A stretch of 24,680 nucleotides of DNA from positions 1 through 24,680 of the forward strand of contig JAPSGP010000005.1 of assembly GCA_031177445.1 (NCBI GenBank), written 5' to 3'. This DNA is from Acidimicrobiia bacterium. GTDB lineage: Bacteria; Actinomycetota; Acidimicrobiia; IMCC26256; JACDBD01. A program made the position numbers and the translations under genes. Of this stretch, positions 16,101-23,125 are shown one piece after another; within the stretch, counting starts at the first letter, position 1, and each line of letters starts with the position of its first letter. The notes under the pieces were generated by a model. It saw only the letters and a program-made list of their open reading frames with translations, searched no databases and had not been told where the DNA came from.

Positions 16101-16826
16101 ATGCCGGAGCAAACCATGGTGACGCCGCGCGACGAGGGCGCCGCCGAGCGCGTGGCGCTGGTTCGGGAGGCGGGTTGGGGCAAAGTCTCCTGGTTCAGTG
16201 TCGCGGCCGGCATCTTCGCCGCGTATGGCGCGTTCGTCATCGTGCTCGGTGCCGTGAGTGCCGTCCTCAGCGCGTTCGGGGTCGACACCGACGAGCTGAG
16301 CGACAACGACTGGAAGCGTCTCGGATGGGCGGCGGCGGGCGCGGTCGCGCTCACACTGCTCGTGGCCTACTGGATCGGCGGTTACGTGGCCGGGCGCATG
16401 GCCCGACGCGCGGGTGTGCTCCACGGGGCGCTCGTGCTCGTGTTCGGCATCGTGATCCTGATCGCGGTGGCGGCGATCGCCCACATCGAGGAGGGCACCG
16501 ACGCCATCCTCAACCGCCTCGACAGCCTCGGGGTCCCGACCTCGCGTGACGAGTGGACGGATGTCGGCACGGTCGCCGGCATCTCCGCGCTTGCGGCCAT
16601 GATCATCGGATCGCTGGCCGGGGGCCGTGCCGGCGAGCGCTGGCATCAGCGGCTCACGCGCCGGGCTGCCGATCCCGACGTGGGGCCAGATGCGGACCGC
16701 AGGGCCGAAGCGGCAGCGCTTCGGCACAAGGCAGAGGAGGCGGCCGACCGGGCTCGCCGCGCCGAGGCGGATGCAGAGACGCGCGTTACCGACCTGCCCG
16801 ACCGCGAGCACGAGCCGGCGAGCTGA
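16101..16826 (+). CDS. Small four-helix membrane protein, function unknown
   Basis: 241 residues from ATG 16101, which follows CAAGGGGG as a Shine-Dalgarno. Four hydrophobic segments are visible (about 30-57, 74-96, 103-128 and 155-176), with glycine-rich stretches such as GGYVAGRMARRAG between helices two and three. The last ~60 residues are highly charged and Ala/Glu/Arg-rich (coiled-coil-like), likely cytoplasmic. I do not recognise a catalytic motif. The layout resembles small actinobacterial envelope proteins of unknown role that are often stress-induced, which fits the SigF/SigB-like promoter upstream. The frame is open back into the oxidoreductase gene, but that part is not membrane-like and the Shine-Dalgarno favours 16101. 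It ends 1 bp from the stop of the convergent SDR. Confidence 0.75.
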   Translation: MPEQTMVTPRDEGAAERVALVREAGWGKVSWFSVAAGIFAAYGAFVIVLGAVSAVLSAFGVDTDELSDNDWKRLGWAAAGAVALTLLVAYWIGGYVAGRMARRAGVLHGALVLVFGIVILIAVAAIAHIEEGTDAILNRLDSLGVPTSRDEWTDVGTVAGISALAAMIIGSLAGGRAGERWHQRLTRRAADPDVGPDADRRAEAAALRHKAEEAADRARRAEADAETRVTDLPDREHEPAS

Positions 16827-16833
16827 ATCAGCT
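16821..16833. terminator. Palindrome spanning both stop codons of a convergent pair
   Basis: AGCTGAATCAGCT is palindromic apart from its central base and contains the TGA stops of the plus-strand membrane protein (16824-16826) and the minus-strand SDR (16830-16828). The stem would be only about 5 bp, so use as a bidirectional terminator is uncertain. Confidence 0.2.
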
Positions 16834-17631
16834 GTCGGGCGGCTTCATGGCCACGAGGAGCTCGACAAAGGCGTCGACGTCCTGGGTCTTGCCCACGACG
16901 ATCTCCTTCTGGCTCCCGAAGCCGCCCGCCACCTCTTCGGGCGCGTAGAACTCGAAGCCGTCGGACTCGATCGCGCGCACGATGTCGGCGGCGCAGTCGG
17001 CGGCGGAGACGAACGGCCCGTCGTAGAGCCCTGGCAGCTCACCTGGTTGCTGCTCCCAGATCTCGGTGTCGATGGGACCGGGCAGCACGAGCTTGACGTC
17101 GATGCCGGTCCCCGCGAGGTCGACCCGCGCCGACTCGCTCCAGCCACACATCGCGAACTTGGCCGCGCAGTACGCCGCCTCGTGCACGATCCCGAGCCGA
17201 CCCCCCATGCTCGACACGTTGACGAGCAGACCCGAGCCGCGCTCGCGCATCCGGGGGAGGAGCGCCATCGCCATGCGGATCGGGGCGAAGAAGTTGACGT
17301 CCATCGTGCGATGGAGGTCATCGACGGTGAGATCGAGCGTGTGCTTGCGCTTCCCGATGGCGGCGTTGTTCACAAGACAGTCGAGATGACCGAAGGCGTC
17401 CCACGTCTCCAGGGCGACCCGCTCGGCGCGCTCGAGGTCGCCGAGGTCGGCCGCGATCGCGCGCGAGTCGGGTGTATGGGCGCGGCACCGATCGAGCACC
17501 TCCTCGAGACGGTCGGCGCGCCGGGCGACGATGCCGACGGTGGCGCCACGCTCGGCGAGCTGGGGCGCGAGCTCGGCCCCGATCCCCGACGACGCGCCGG
17601 TGACGAGGACCGTCGAACCTGCGATCTTCAT
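16828..17631 (-). CDS. Short-chain dehydrogenase/reductase (SDR)
   Basis: 267 residues, a classical SDR. It shows the cofactor loop TGASSGIG (11-18), NNAA at 88-91, the catalytic set Asn113, Ser140/141, Tyr154 and Lys158 (YCAAK), and PGPIDTE after the active site. ARRADR at 36-41 after the second strand suggests NADP preference. These enzymes oxidise or reduce alcohols, ketones or hydroxyacyl groups; the substrate is unknown. The frame is open to 17784, but ATG 17631 overlaps the stop of the upstream metallo-hydrolase as ATGA, so the two are translationally coupled and under the same KstR-type box. No separate promoter is seen. Confidence 0.9.
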   Translation of the reverse strand: MKIAGSTVLVTGASSGIGAELAPQLAERGATVGIVARRADRLEEVLDRCRAHTPDSRAIAADLGDLERAERVALETWDAFGHLDCLVNNAAIGKRKHTLDLTVDDLHRTMDVNFFAPIRMAMALLPRMRERGSGLLVNVSSMGGRLGIVHEAAYCAAKFAMCGWSESARVDLAGTGIDVKLVLPGPIDTEIWEQQPGELPGLYDGPFVSAADCAADIVRAIESDGFEFYAPEEVAGGFGSQKEIVVGKTQDVDAFVELLVAMKPPDS

Positions 17632-18896
17632 GCGTTGCGCTGCTCCTTGGCTCGGGACTCGCGCGCGGCCGCGCCGAACACGCCCTTGCTCATGGTCGAG
17701 GCCTCGGCCGCGACCCGCGCCTCGTTGACATCCGCCCGAGTGCCCTGCACCGCGTGGTCGTCGGGCGCCGCGAGCGCCGCCCATTCCGCGAGGTGGCCTG
17801 CGAGGCGAAGGTCACCGGTGGCCACGAGCTCGGCGGCGCGGGCGGCGAGACGATCGGCTCCGCCCGCCAGCCCCGCCAGCTCCTCGGCGAGGGCGCGCTC
17901 GGGCGCGGGCTTGAGGTGCGCCGGGTTCCCGTCGTGCCAGCCGCCGTAGAGCCGCCAGATGTTGCGCACGACGAACTCCGGCTCGTCGTAGATCGGGCGC
18001 AGGTAGGGCTTGTCGAGCAGCGCCTGGGGCGCGCGCACCGTGTGGATGATCTCGTCGAGCGTGGCGCCGTCGTTCATCATGCCGACGGTGTCGTCGTGCA
18101 GGACCTCCAGCAGCGTCGCCGTGTCGTCCAACGCCTCGAGCACGCGCGTCTCGCCCACGATCGGGAGCCCGTGCCCCGGAAGGAGGATCTCGGGACGGAG
18201 GGCGGCCATCGTGCGCAACGCCGCCGCCCACTCCTTGGCGTAGCGCTGGACCTTCTGCGGGTTCCCACAGTTGGGTGAGGCCCAGATGAACAGGTCGCCC
18301 GTGCACAGGGTGCGGGACTGCGGCAGCCACACCCAGGTGTGGTCGTCGGTCTCCCCGCGGGCGTGGTGGAGCTCCAGGGTCAGCCCTCCCACCGTGACGA
18401 GCAGCGTGTCCCGGTAGGTCTCGTCGGGGTAGCGGTAGTCGAGCGGCCACTCCAGCCCCTCGGCCCCGAACTGCCGTCGGTTGATCACCGCGTTGTAACC
18501 GGCGGTCTCGACGTATCGCGCGAAGCGGGCGGGCACGAGCTCGTGGGCGACGACGCGCGGCCGGGGCCGGCCGCGGTCGTCGGCGTCCCGTTCGTAGCGG
18601 CCCATGCCGAACACGTGATCGATGTGGCCGTGGGTGAAAACGGCGGTGTGCAGCGTGTCGTCGCGCCAGCCGATGACCGCGTCGTGCACCCGCCCGGACG
18701 TGAACGGGCTGCTCGTGTCGACGAGGACCATCCCGTCGTCGGTGGCGAACGCGGCCGTGTTCGAGAACGCGGCGACGAAGGCGCGGCGATCGTCGATCTC
18801 GGCGAGCTCGCCGAACAGGCGCATGGGGTGGTGGTCGACGATGTCGGCCTCGCCCCGCCACAGCCGATCGGCCAGGGCCAGCAGGTCGGTTGCCAT
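17628..18896 (-). CDS. Alkylsulfatase-like metallo-beta-lactamase-fold hydrolase
   Basis: 422 residues from ATG 18896. The metal site is clear: HGHIDH (His89, His91, Asp93, His94), a further conserved block HHARGETDDH around 177-186, TGDLF (Asp201) and PGHG (His242). A helical region with YGGWHDGNPAHLKP (about 317-330) follows, which is the dimerisation segment of SdsA1/BDS1-type alkylsulfatases; the C-terminal SCP-2-like domain of full alkylsulfatases (~650 residues) is absent. Sulfate-ester hydrolysis is therefore only one option. The next upstream ATG, 18944, lies inside the KstR-type operator, so 18896 is preferred. The stop overlaps the SDR start as ATGA. The divergent KstR-like regulator suggests control by a sterol or CoA-ester ligand. 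Confidence 0.8.
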   Translation of the reverse strand: MATDLLALADRLWRGEADIVDHHPMRLFGELAEIDDRRAFVAAFSNTAAFATDDGMVLVDTSSPFTSGRVHDAVIGWRDDTLHTAVFTHGHIDHVFGMGRYERDADDRGRPRPRVVAHELVPARFARYVETAGYNAVINRRQFGAEGLEWPLDYRYPDETYRDTLLVTVGGLTLELHHARGETDDHTWVWLPQSRTLCTGDLFIWASPNCGNPQKVQRYAKEWAAALRTMAALRPEILLPGHGLPIVGETRVLEALDDTATLLEVLHDDTVGMMNDGATLDEIIHTVRAPQALLDKPYLRPIYDEPEFVVRNIWRLYGGWHDGNPAHLKPAPERALAEELAGLAGGADRLAARAAELVATGDLRLAGHLAEWAALAAPDDHAVQGTRADVNEARVAAEASTMSKGVFGAAARESRAKEQRNA

Positions 18897-18936
18897 GTCC
18901 TGCAGTCTTGCGGGTGGCGCCGGTTGCCGCCCGGAT

Positions 18937-18950
18937 TGGAACATGTTTCA
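18937..18950. promoter_or_regulatory. KstR-type operator (TNNAACNNGTTNNA)
   Basis: TGGAACATGTTTCA matches the published mycobacterial/rhodococcal KstR motif TNNAACNNGTTNNA at every fixed position and is palindromic at 12 of 14 bases. It lies between the divergent regulator (GTG 18960, 9 bp away) and the metallo-hydrolase (ATG 18896, 40 bp away), so one box could control both directions, including autoregulation. Confidence 0.75.
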
Positions 18951-18959
18951 CTTTCTGCC

Positions 18960-19607
18960 GTGACCACCCCCGTTTCCCAGACCGCGGGGCCTGCGGCGCC
19001 GGGCGGAGAGACCGCCCTCGCCCGCAGCCAGGCGGCGCGCCGTCGCCGGGTCCTCGACGCCGCCCTGCGCCTGGCCGAGCAGGGCGGCTTCGACGCGGTC
19101 CAGATGCGCGACGTGGCCACCGAGGCGAACGTGGCCCTCGGCACCGTGTATCGCTACTTCACCTCGAAGGAGCGCCTGCTGCTCGAGGCGATGGCGGAGC
19201 AGATCGAGGCGCTCGCCGCCCGGCTCGAGGCGCGGCCTCCGGTCGGGGCCACTTCGGCCGAGCGGGTGCTCGACGTGCTCACGCGGGCGACTGTCGCGCT
19301 GCAGCGCCAGCCGGAGGTCACCGCCGCCATGGTGCGGGCGTCGGGGGCGGCCGCGCCCGACGAGGCCGACGTCGTGCGCCGGGTCGGCGAGTCGATGACG
19401 GCCATCATCACCAGCGCGATGCACGAGGGCGCGCCGACGCCACGCGATCTGGCGGCGGCTCGAGTGCTCCAGCAGGTCTGGCTGTCGGCGCTCGTCGGAT
19501 GGGTCGGCGGTGTCGACGACGCCAGCCGGGTCGTCGCCGATCTCGCGGCGGCCGTCCACCTCCTCCTCGACCCGGCCGGCCGGATCGACTCCGTCGCGCT
19601 GGCCTAG
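18960..19607 (+). CDS. kstR: TetR-family regulator, KstR-like
   Basis: 215 residues from GTG 18960. An N-terminal helix-turn-helix is evident: FDAVQMRDVATEANVALGTV (44-63), followed by YRYFTSKERLL. The ligand domain ends with ARVLQQVWLSALVGWV. From memory these stretches closely match mycobacterial KstR (Rv3574; QMR near the helix, LYRYFPSK, ARVISDVWLSNLLAW), the repressor of cholesterol catabolism whose ligand is a sterol-derived CoA thioester. The symbol is by resemblance; orthology is not shown. A perfect KstR-type box is 9 bp upstream, implying autorepression and control of the divergent metallo-hydrolase/SDR pair. The frame is open far upstream, but that extension overlaps the metallo-hydrolase gene on the other strand. 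Confidence 0.8.
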   Translation: MTTPVSQTAGPAAPGGETALARSQAARRRRVLDAALRLAEQGGFDAVQMRDVATEANVALGTVYRYFTSKERLLLEAMAEQIEALAARLEARPPVGATSAERVLDVLTRATVALQRQPEVTAAMVRASGAAAPDEADVVRRVGESMTAIITSAMHEGAPTPRDLAAARVLQQVWLSALVGWVGGVDDASRVVADLAAAVHLLLDPAGRIDSVALA

Positions 19608-19628
19608 CCACCGCGTCGGACGCGAAAT

Positions 19629-20237
19629 TCAGTACCGCGCGTCGGTGGTCGGGGCGGCCGCCAATCCGCCCGGTGCCTGTTCCTTGAAGGTCGCGCTCGC
19701 CGTCACCTCGTTGTCAGCGAACACGGTGAACGTGTCGTCGTCGTCGCTGGTCGCCAGGGCGAGCAACGACTGCAGATCGGCCGCGTCCCAATCGACCGTC
19801 GCAGCCACTTCGCGCGAGATGTCGATCTGCGTCTTGGGGGATGGCACCTTCCGGTCGTCGACGCCGGGGATCGGCTCCTGGCAGACGTCGAACGAGGTCA
19901 GTCCGGGCCAGCGGTCGAATGCGACCGGGAGGAAGACGCGCGTGGCCGTGGCGATGCCGGTGGCGAAGTCGTCCGGGGTGTAGGAGCGAGTGGGCTCGAC
20001 GTAGACCGCGAGATGGGTGGCATTCGGGCCCGGCCGGCCGGTCTCGCGGTCGACCACCGCGGCGCGGGTCACGCGCAGATCGAGCCGCTCCAGCTCGGCT
20101 GCGAACGGGGCCGCGATCGCCTCGCGGCCGGCAGGCGGGAGCGACGCGGCCCGAGCGCCGTCGCCGTCGCCGTTGTCGCCGCAGGCCGCGGACGTAGTGG
20201 CGACGACGAGGGTCAGGAGTGCGAGGGCCCGGCGCAC
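19629..20237 (-). CDS. Putative lipoprotein, function unknown
   Basis: 202 residues from GTG 20237. A short basic N-terminus (MRR), hydrophobic stretch and lipobox-like TSAAC (lipid-modified Cys about residue 19) mark a lipoprotein, with an acidic linker GDNGDGDG after the cysteine. The rest is a soluble domain with no motif I recognise. It lies 7 bp after the L,D-transpeptidase stop, with GGGAG just before the GTG, so it is the second gene of that unit. That points to a cell-envelope role, but the domain itself gives no function. It ends 21 bp from the convergent KstR-like gene. Confidence 0.75.
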   Translation of the reverse strand: MRRALALLTLVVATTSAACGDNGDGDGARAASLPPAGREAIAAPFAAELERLDLRVTRAAVVDRETGRPGPNATHLAVYVEPTRSYTPDDFATGIATATRVFLPVAFDRWPGLTSFDVCQEPIPGVDDRKVPSPKTQIDISREVAATVDWDAADLQSLLALATSDDDDTFTVFADNEVTASATFKEQAPGGLAAAPTTDARY

Positions 20238-20244
20238 TCCCAGC

Positions 20245-21129
20245 TCACTGAATGATGACCGGGGTGCCCAGCGGCAGGATCTTCGACAGCTCGGTGATCT
20301 TGTCGTTGTCCATGCGGATGCACCCGTGGGTCACGCTCTTGCCGAGCACGGAGGCGTCGTTGTTGCCGTGGATCCCGATCTCGGCGTCGCCGCCGCTGAA
20401 TGTTTCGAGCGTCTCCGAGTGGGCTGACAGGCCGTAGGCGTAGGGGCCGTACACGCTCGACGGATCGGTGTTCTCGAGGAGCACGCGGATGTAGTAGACG
20501 CCGGTCGGCGTCGGCGTCGGCTCGCCGCCGGAATCGGGGAGCGGCTCCTTGGACCCGATCGCCACGTCCCCTTCGTAGAAGACCTTCGTGCCTTCGCGCA
20601 CCGTGATCTTGTGGTCAGCAAGGGACACGTGAATGCTCCACGGGTTGTCGGTCACCGTGAAGTCGCTGGCACGCACCCACCCGGTCGTGCCGTTGGGACG
20701 CTCGGGCAGGATCACGTGCAGCCACTGGTTGTCGTCGCTGTAGCGCTCGACGAGGAAGACCTGCTTGATCGGCTTGTCGGCTTCGTTGTTGAGCAGCCAT
20801 GGGTTCGGGTACTTCCTGTTTCGCGCTGTCGACGCGTCCGGCTCGTCGAACACTTCGATCTCGGTGACGTCGTCGTTGGCCTGCGCGATGCGGCTGTGCC
20901 CCTTGGCGATGGTCGACGGGGGTGTCGACTCCGATGGCTCGTCGTTCGACGCTCGCTCGTCGGTGACCTCGGGGCGGTCGCCGTCGCTCCCGCCGGCCAG
21001 CGCGACGTAGCCGCCGACCAGTGCGGTGACGAGGATGACGGCCGCGACGCCGCCGAAGACGGCCTTGCGGCGGCCGGCCTTCTTGGCGCGTCGTTGCTGA
21101 CGGGAAGTTCGTACGGAGGACGGTGGCAT
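20245..21129 (-). CDS. L,D-transpeptidase (YkuD domain)
   Basis: 294 residues from ATG 21129. A basic N-terminus (8-22) precedes one membrane helix (about 23-46), then an acidic, Ser/Pro-rich linker to about 75. An SH3-like segment (about 88-160, ending GWVRASDFT) is followed by a YkuD domain from ~163 to the end with IHGNND (His254) and SVTHGCIRM (catalytic Cys270). The protein would be anchored in the membrane and cross-link peptidoglycan 3-3 stems, or anchor other proteins to it, outside the cell. All catalytic residues are in place. The frame is open to 21723, but this covers the divergent glycosylase; ATG 21129 has TAACCT 10 nt upstream and no Shine-Dalgarno. A lipoprotein gene follows 7 bp downstream. 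Confidence 0.9.
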   Translation of the reverse strand: MPPSSVRTSRQQRRAKKAGRRKAVFGGVAAVILVTALVGGYVALAGGSDGDRPEVTDERASNDEPSESTPPSTIAKGHSRIAQANDDVTEIEVFDEPDASTARNRKYPNPWLLNNEADKPIKQVFLVERYSDDNQWLHVILPERPNGTTGWVRASDFTVTDNPWSIHVSLADHKITVREGTKVFYEGDVAIGSKEPLPDSGGEPTPTPTGVYYIRVLLENTDPSSVYGPYAYGLSAHSETLETFSGGDAEIGIHGNNDASVLGKSVTHGCIRMDNDKITELSKILPLGTPVIIQ

Positions 21130-21139
21130 TGCGCGGAGC

Positions 21140-21145
21140 AGGTTA
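21140..21145 (-). promoter_or_regulatory. -10 element TAACCT for the L,D-transpeptidase
   Basis: TAACCT on the minus strand, 10 nt before ATG 21129; there is no Shine-Dalgarno between them. Confidence 0.45.
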
Positions 21146-21210
21146 GCGGCAGCCGACCACCCCTGGGCCATCGCCCCGGGAATCGCAGTTCGAGCCGGGA
21201 GGTGGGTCGG

Positions 21211-21216
21211 TAGCGT
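21211..21216 (+). promoter_or_regulatory. -10 element TAGCGT for the DNA glycosylase
   Basis: TAGCGT is 9 nt before GTG 21226, leaving a leader of only about 0-3 nt and no Shine-Dalgarno. Confidence 0.45.
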
Positions 21217-21225
21217 GTCCGCCCT

Positions 21226-21915
21226 GTGGCTCCCCGCACCACGCACGCTCGTACCCCGAACGCCCGCATCCCGAAAGCCCGCATCCCGAAGGCCTTGCTC
21301 GAAGCGACCGCGACCCTCGCTGCGGAGGACGCCGTCATCCGTTCGATGATGGATCGCATCGGGCCCCCTGACCTGCGACGGGGCCGGCCCCGCAGCGAGC
21401 ACTTCGCCGAGCTCGTTCGAGCCATCGCTTACCAGCAGCTCGCCGGCAAGGCGGCGGCTGCGATCCACGGGAGGTTCGTGGCGCTCTTTCCCGACGCCAC
21501 CCCGACCCCCGAGGCCGTGCTCGCCCTCCAGGTCGACCAGCTGCGCGCGGCGGGGCTGTCGGCGAGCAAGACGGCGTCGATCCGGGACCTGGCAGAGAAG
21601 GTGGTCGACGGCACCGTCGAGCTCGATCGCATCGCGCGGCTCCCGGACGAGGAGGTGATCCGGGAGCTGGTCCTGGTGCGGGGGATCGGGCGCTGGACGG
21701 CGGAGATGTTCCTCATCTTCCAACTCGGCCGGCTCGACGTCTGGCCGGTCGACGACTTCGGGGTGCGCAAGGGCTACGGGATCCTCTACGGGCTCGAGGA
21801 GATGCCGAAGCCGAAGGCGCTGGTGCCGCTGGGCGACCGGTTCCGGCCGTACCGCACCGTGGCCGCGTGGTACTGCTGGCGAGCCAACGACACCGTCCTC
21901 CCGGACGGCCGCTGA
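21226..21915 (+). CDS. DNA-3-methyladenine glycosylase II (AlkA-like)
   Basis: 229 residues, an HhH-GPD base-excision glycosylase that removes alkylated purines from DNA. The helix-hairpin-helix is LVRGIGRWTAEMF-like (about 148-162), and the catalytic aspartate is Asp177 in WPVDDFG, in line with AlkA Asp238. The N-terminal AlkA domain is missing, as in the shorter single-core enzymes. YQQLAGKAA at 69-77 matches the family. The first ~25 residues are a low-complexity basic stretch, partly encoded by a 15-bp repeat, so the true start could be later, but GTG 21226 is supported by TAGCGT 9 nt upstream. It is divergent from the L,D-transpeptidase and convergent with the DUF6624-like gene, 12 bp away. 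Confidence 0.9.
   Translation: MAPRTTHARTPNARIPKARIPKALLEATATLAAEDAVIRSMMDRIGPPDLRRGRPRSEHFAELVRAIAYQQLAGKAAAAIHGRFVALFPDATPTPEAVLALQVDQLRAAGLSASKTASIRDLAEKVVDGTVELDRIARLPDEEVIRELVLVRGIGRWTAEMFLIFQLGRLDVWPVDDFGVRKGYGILYGLEEMPKPKALVPLGDRFRPYRTVAAWYCWRANDTVLPDGR
21255..21299 (+). repeat. 15-bp tandem repeat in the 5' end of the glycosylase gene
   Basis: Two near-identical 15-bp units (21255-21269 and 21270-21284; one mismatch) plus a decayed third (21285-21299) begin CCCGAA. They encode PNARI-PKARI-PKALL. The copy number may vary between strains without shifting the frame, because the unit is five codons. Confidence 0.65.
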
Positions 21916-21927
21916 GCCACGCTGCCG

Positions 21928-22413
21928 TCAGGGGTGGCGGCGGCTGAAGCCTTCGCGCATCCGGCGGGTGTGCTCGGCCATCGGCGGCAGGCCGCAGCGG
22001 CGGCGGCGGTCGTCGACGTGCGCCGCGTCTTCGATGGGCCACGGGACGATCGTGCGCCCGTCGTCGCTGCAAACGAACTGCGACCCGTAGAGCTGGTCCA
22101 AGCCGTCGGCAACCCGGACCCGATCGAGGAGGTAGGCGTAGTGCTCGATCGGCGCATCGCCTCCGGCGACCGCGATCTCGAGCTGCTCGAGGGAGCGGCG
22201 CTGGAGATCGGGATCGTGCAACGCGTGCTGCGCCAGCATCCACGCCGCGTCCGCACCGTCGTCGCCCACGAGCCTGCGCCCGGGCCAGCACTCGTAGTCG
22301 TCCAGGATCTCCCAGAGCCGCGCCGCATGACGTTCGTCGGTCTCGCCCCCCGTCAGGCGGAGGCGCTCGGCCATGGCGACGAGCTCCGCGCGGAGGCTCT
22401 CGTCCGCGGGCAC
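21928..22413 (-). CDS. DUF6624-like protein, function unknown
   Basis: 161 residues from GTG 22413. The pattern WPGRRLVGDDGADAAW, then QHALHDPDLQ, then AYLLDRV, then YGSQF, then PIEDAAHVDDRR, then GLPP agrees with what I recall of DUF6624 (WP, QHA, DRV, YGTQ, PIED, RR, GL). No signal peptide or membrane helix is seen, so it is probably cytosolic. The role of that family is not known to me. TATCCT lies 7 nt before the GTG with no Shine-Dalgarno, consistent with a leaderless message. It is only 20 bp from the divergent SGNH hydrolase start. Confidence 0.75.
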   Translation of the reverse strand: MPADESLRAELVAMAERLRLTGGETDERHAARLWEILDDYECWPGRRLVGDDGADAAWMLAQHALHDPDLQRRSLEQLEIAVAGGDAPIEHYAYLLDRVRVADGLDQLYGSQFVCSDDGRTIVPWPIEDAAHVDDRRRRCGLPPMAEHTRRMREGFSRRHP

Positions 22414-22420
22414 GCCTGGA

Positions 22421-22426
22421 AGGATA
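22421..22426 (-). promoter_or_regulatory. -10 element TATCCT for the DUF6624-like gene
   Basis: TATCCT on the minus strand is 7 nt before GTG 22413, so transcription is expected at or 1 nt before the start codon. Confidence 0.5.
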
Positions 22427-22433
22427 CGAGCCT

Positions 22434-23114
22434 GTGAGCACGTGGGTCAGCCCGACCGCGCGGGCGCGGTTCGTGCGCCGCTTCTTCCCGGACTCCGCGG
22501 TGCGCGTCGACTACACCGACCGCTATCAGGAGTGGTGGGCGGCGCAGAACGAGGACGCGCTCGCCGCGTCGGGGCCGTTGTGGATCGCGCTCGGAGACTC
22601 GATCGCGCTCGGCATCGGAGCTTCGGCTCCCGAACACGGGTTCGTCGGCCAACTCCTCGACCGTCTGCGGGGGTCCGACGGTCGCCCGTGGCGCGTGGTC
22701 AACCTCTCCGTCAGCGGCGCCCGGCTCAACGACGTCCAGCGCGACCAGCTCCCGGTCGTGGCAGAGCACCTCGGCGAGGTGGAGCTCGTGACGTGCGCGG
22801 TGGGGGTGAACGACCTCTTCAAACCCGGGTTCCGCCACACGCCCGGGAGGATCCGGGCGCTGACGCGGGCGCTGCCGCCCGGCACGGTCCTGGCCACTGC
22901 GCCGCACGGCTTCCTGTTGTGGGAGACGGTGGCGTTCAACCTCATCTTGCGACGCGAGGCGCGTGCGGCCGGGCTGCGGATCGCAGAGGTCTGGTCGCAC
23001 ACCGGCCCGCCGTATCACGAGAAGCACTGCGTCGACCGGTTCCACCCCAGCGACGCCGGCCACGCCGACTGGTGTGACGCGTTCGCCGAAGCGCTCGAAT
23101 TGCCACTTGCTTAG
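22434..23114 (+). CDS. SGNH/GDSL-family hydrolase
   Basis: 226 residues from GTG 22434, with GGAAGG about 10 nt upstream. The four SGNH blocks are complete: GDSIALG (Ser56), VSGAR (Gly95), GVNDL (Asn126) and DRFHPSDAGH (Asp201, His204). It is an esterase/lipase-type serine hydrolase, perhaps acting on acyl or acetyl esters, with the substrate unknown. An ordinary signal peptide is absent, suggesting a cytosolic enzyme. The stop codon TAG (23112-23114) shares bases with the predicted -10 of the adenylate cyclase that follows. Confidence 0.9.
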   Translation: MSTWVSPTARARFVRRFFPDSAVRVDYTDRYQEWWAAQNEDALAASGPLWIALGDSIALGIGASAPEHGFVGQLLDRLRGSDGRPWRVVNLSVSGARLNDVQRDQLPVVAEHLGEVELVTCAVGVNDLFKPGFRHTPGRIRALTRALPPGTVLATAPHGFLLWETVAFNLILRREARAAGLRIAEVWSHTGPPYHEKHCVDRFHPSDAGHADWCDAFAEALELPLA

Positions 23115-23117
23115 GCT
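23112..23117 (+). promoter_or_regulatory. -10 element TAGGCT overlapping the upstream stop codon
   Basis: TAGGCT begins with the TAG stop of the SGNH hydrolase gene and lies 8 nt before GTG 23126. It is the third copy of this exact hexamer at a start site in the window. Confidence 0.45.
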
Positions 23118-23125
23118 TGTCGTCG

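Noticed and set aside
18944..18944. ATG 18944 as start of the metallo-hydrolase
   Set aside because: It falls within the KstR-type operator and adds 16 residues without homology; ATG 18896 fits better.
19605..19630. CGCGTC/GACGCG hairpin between convergent regulator and lipoprotein genes
   Set aside because: The arms are separated by one base, so the real stem would be about 5 bp; too weak to call a terminator.
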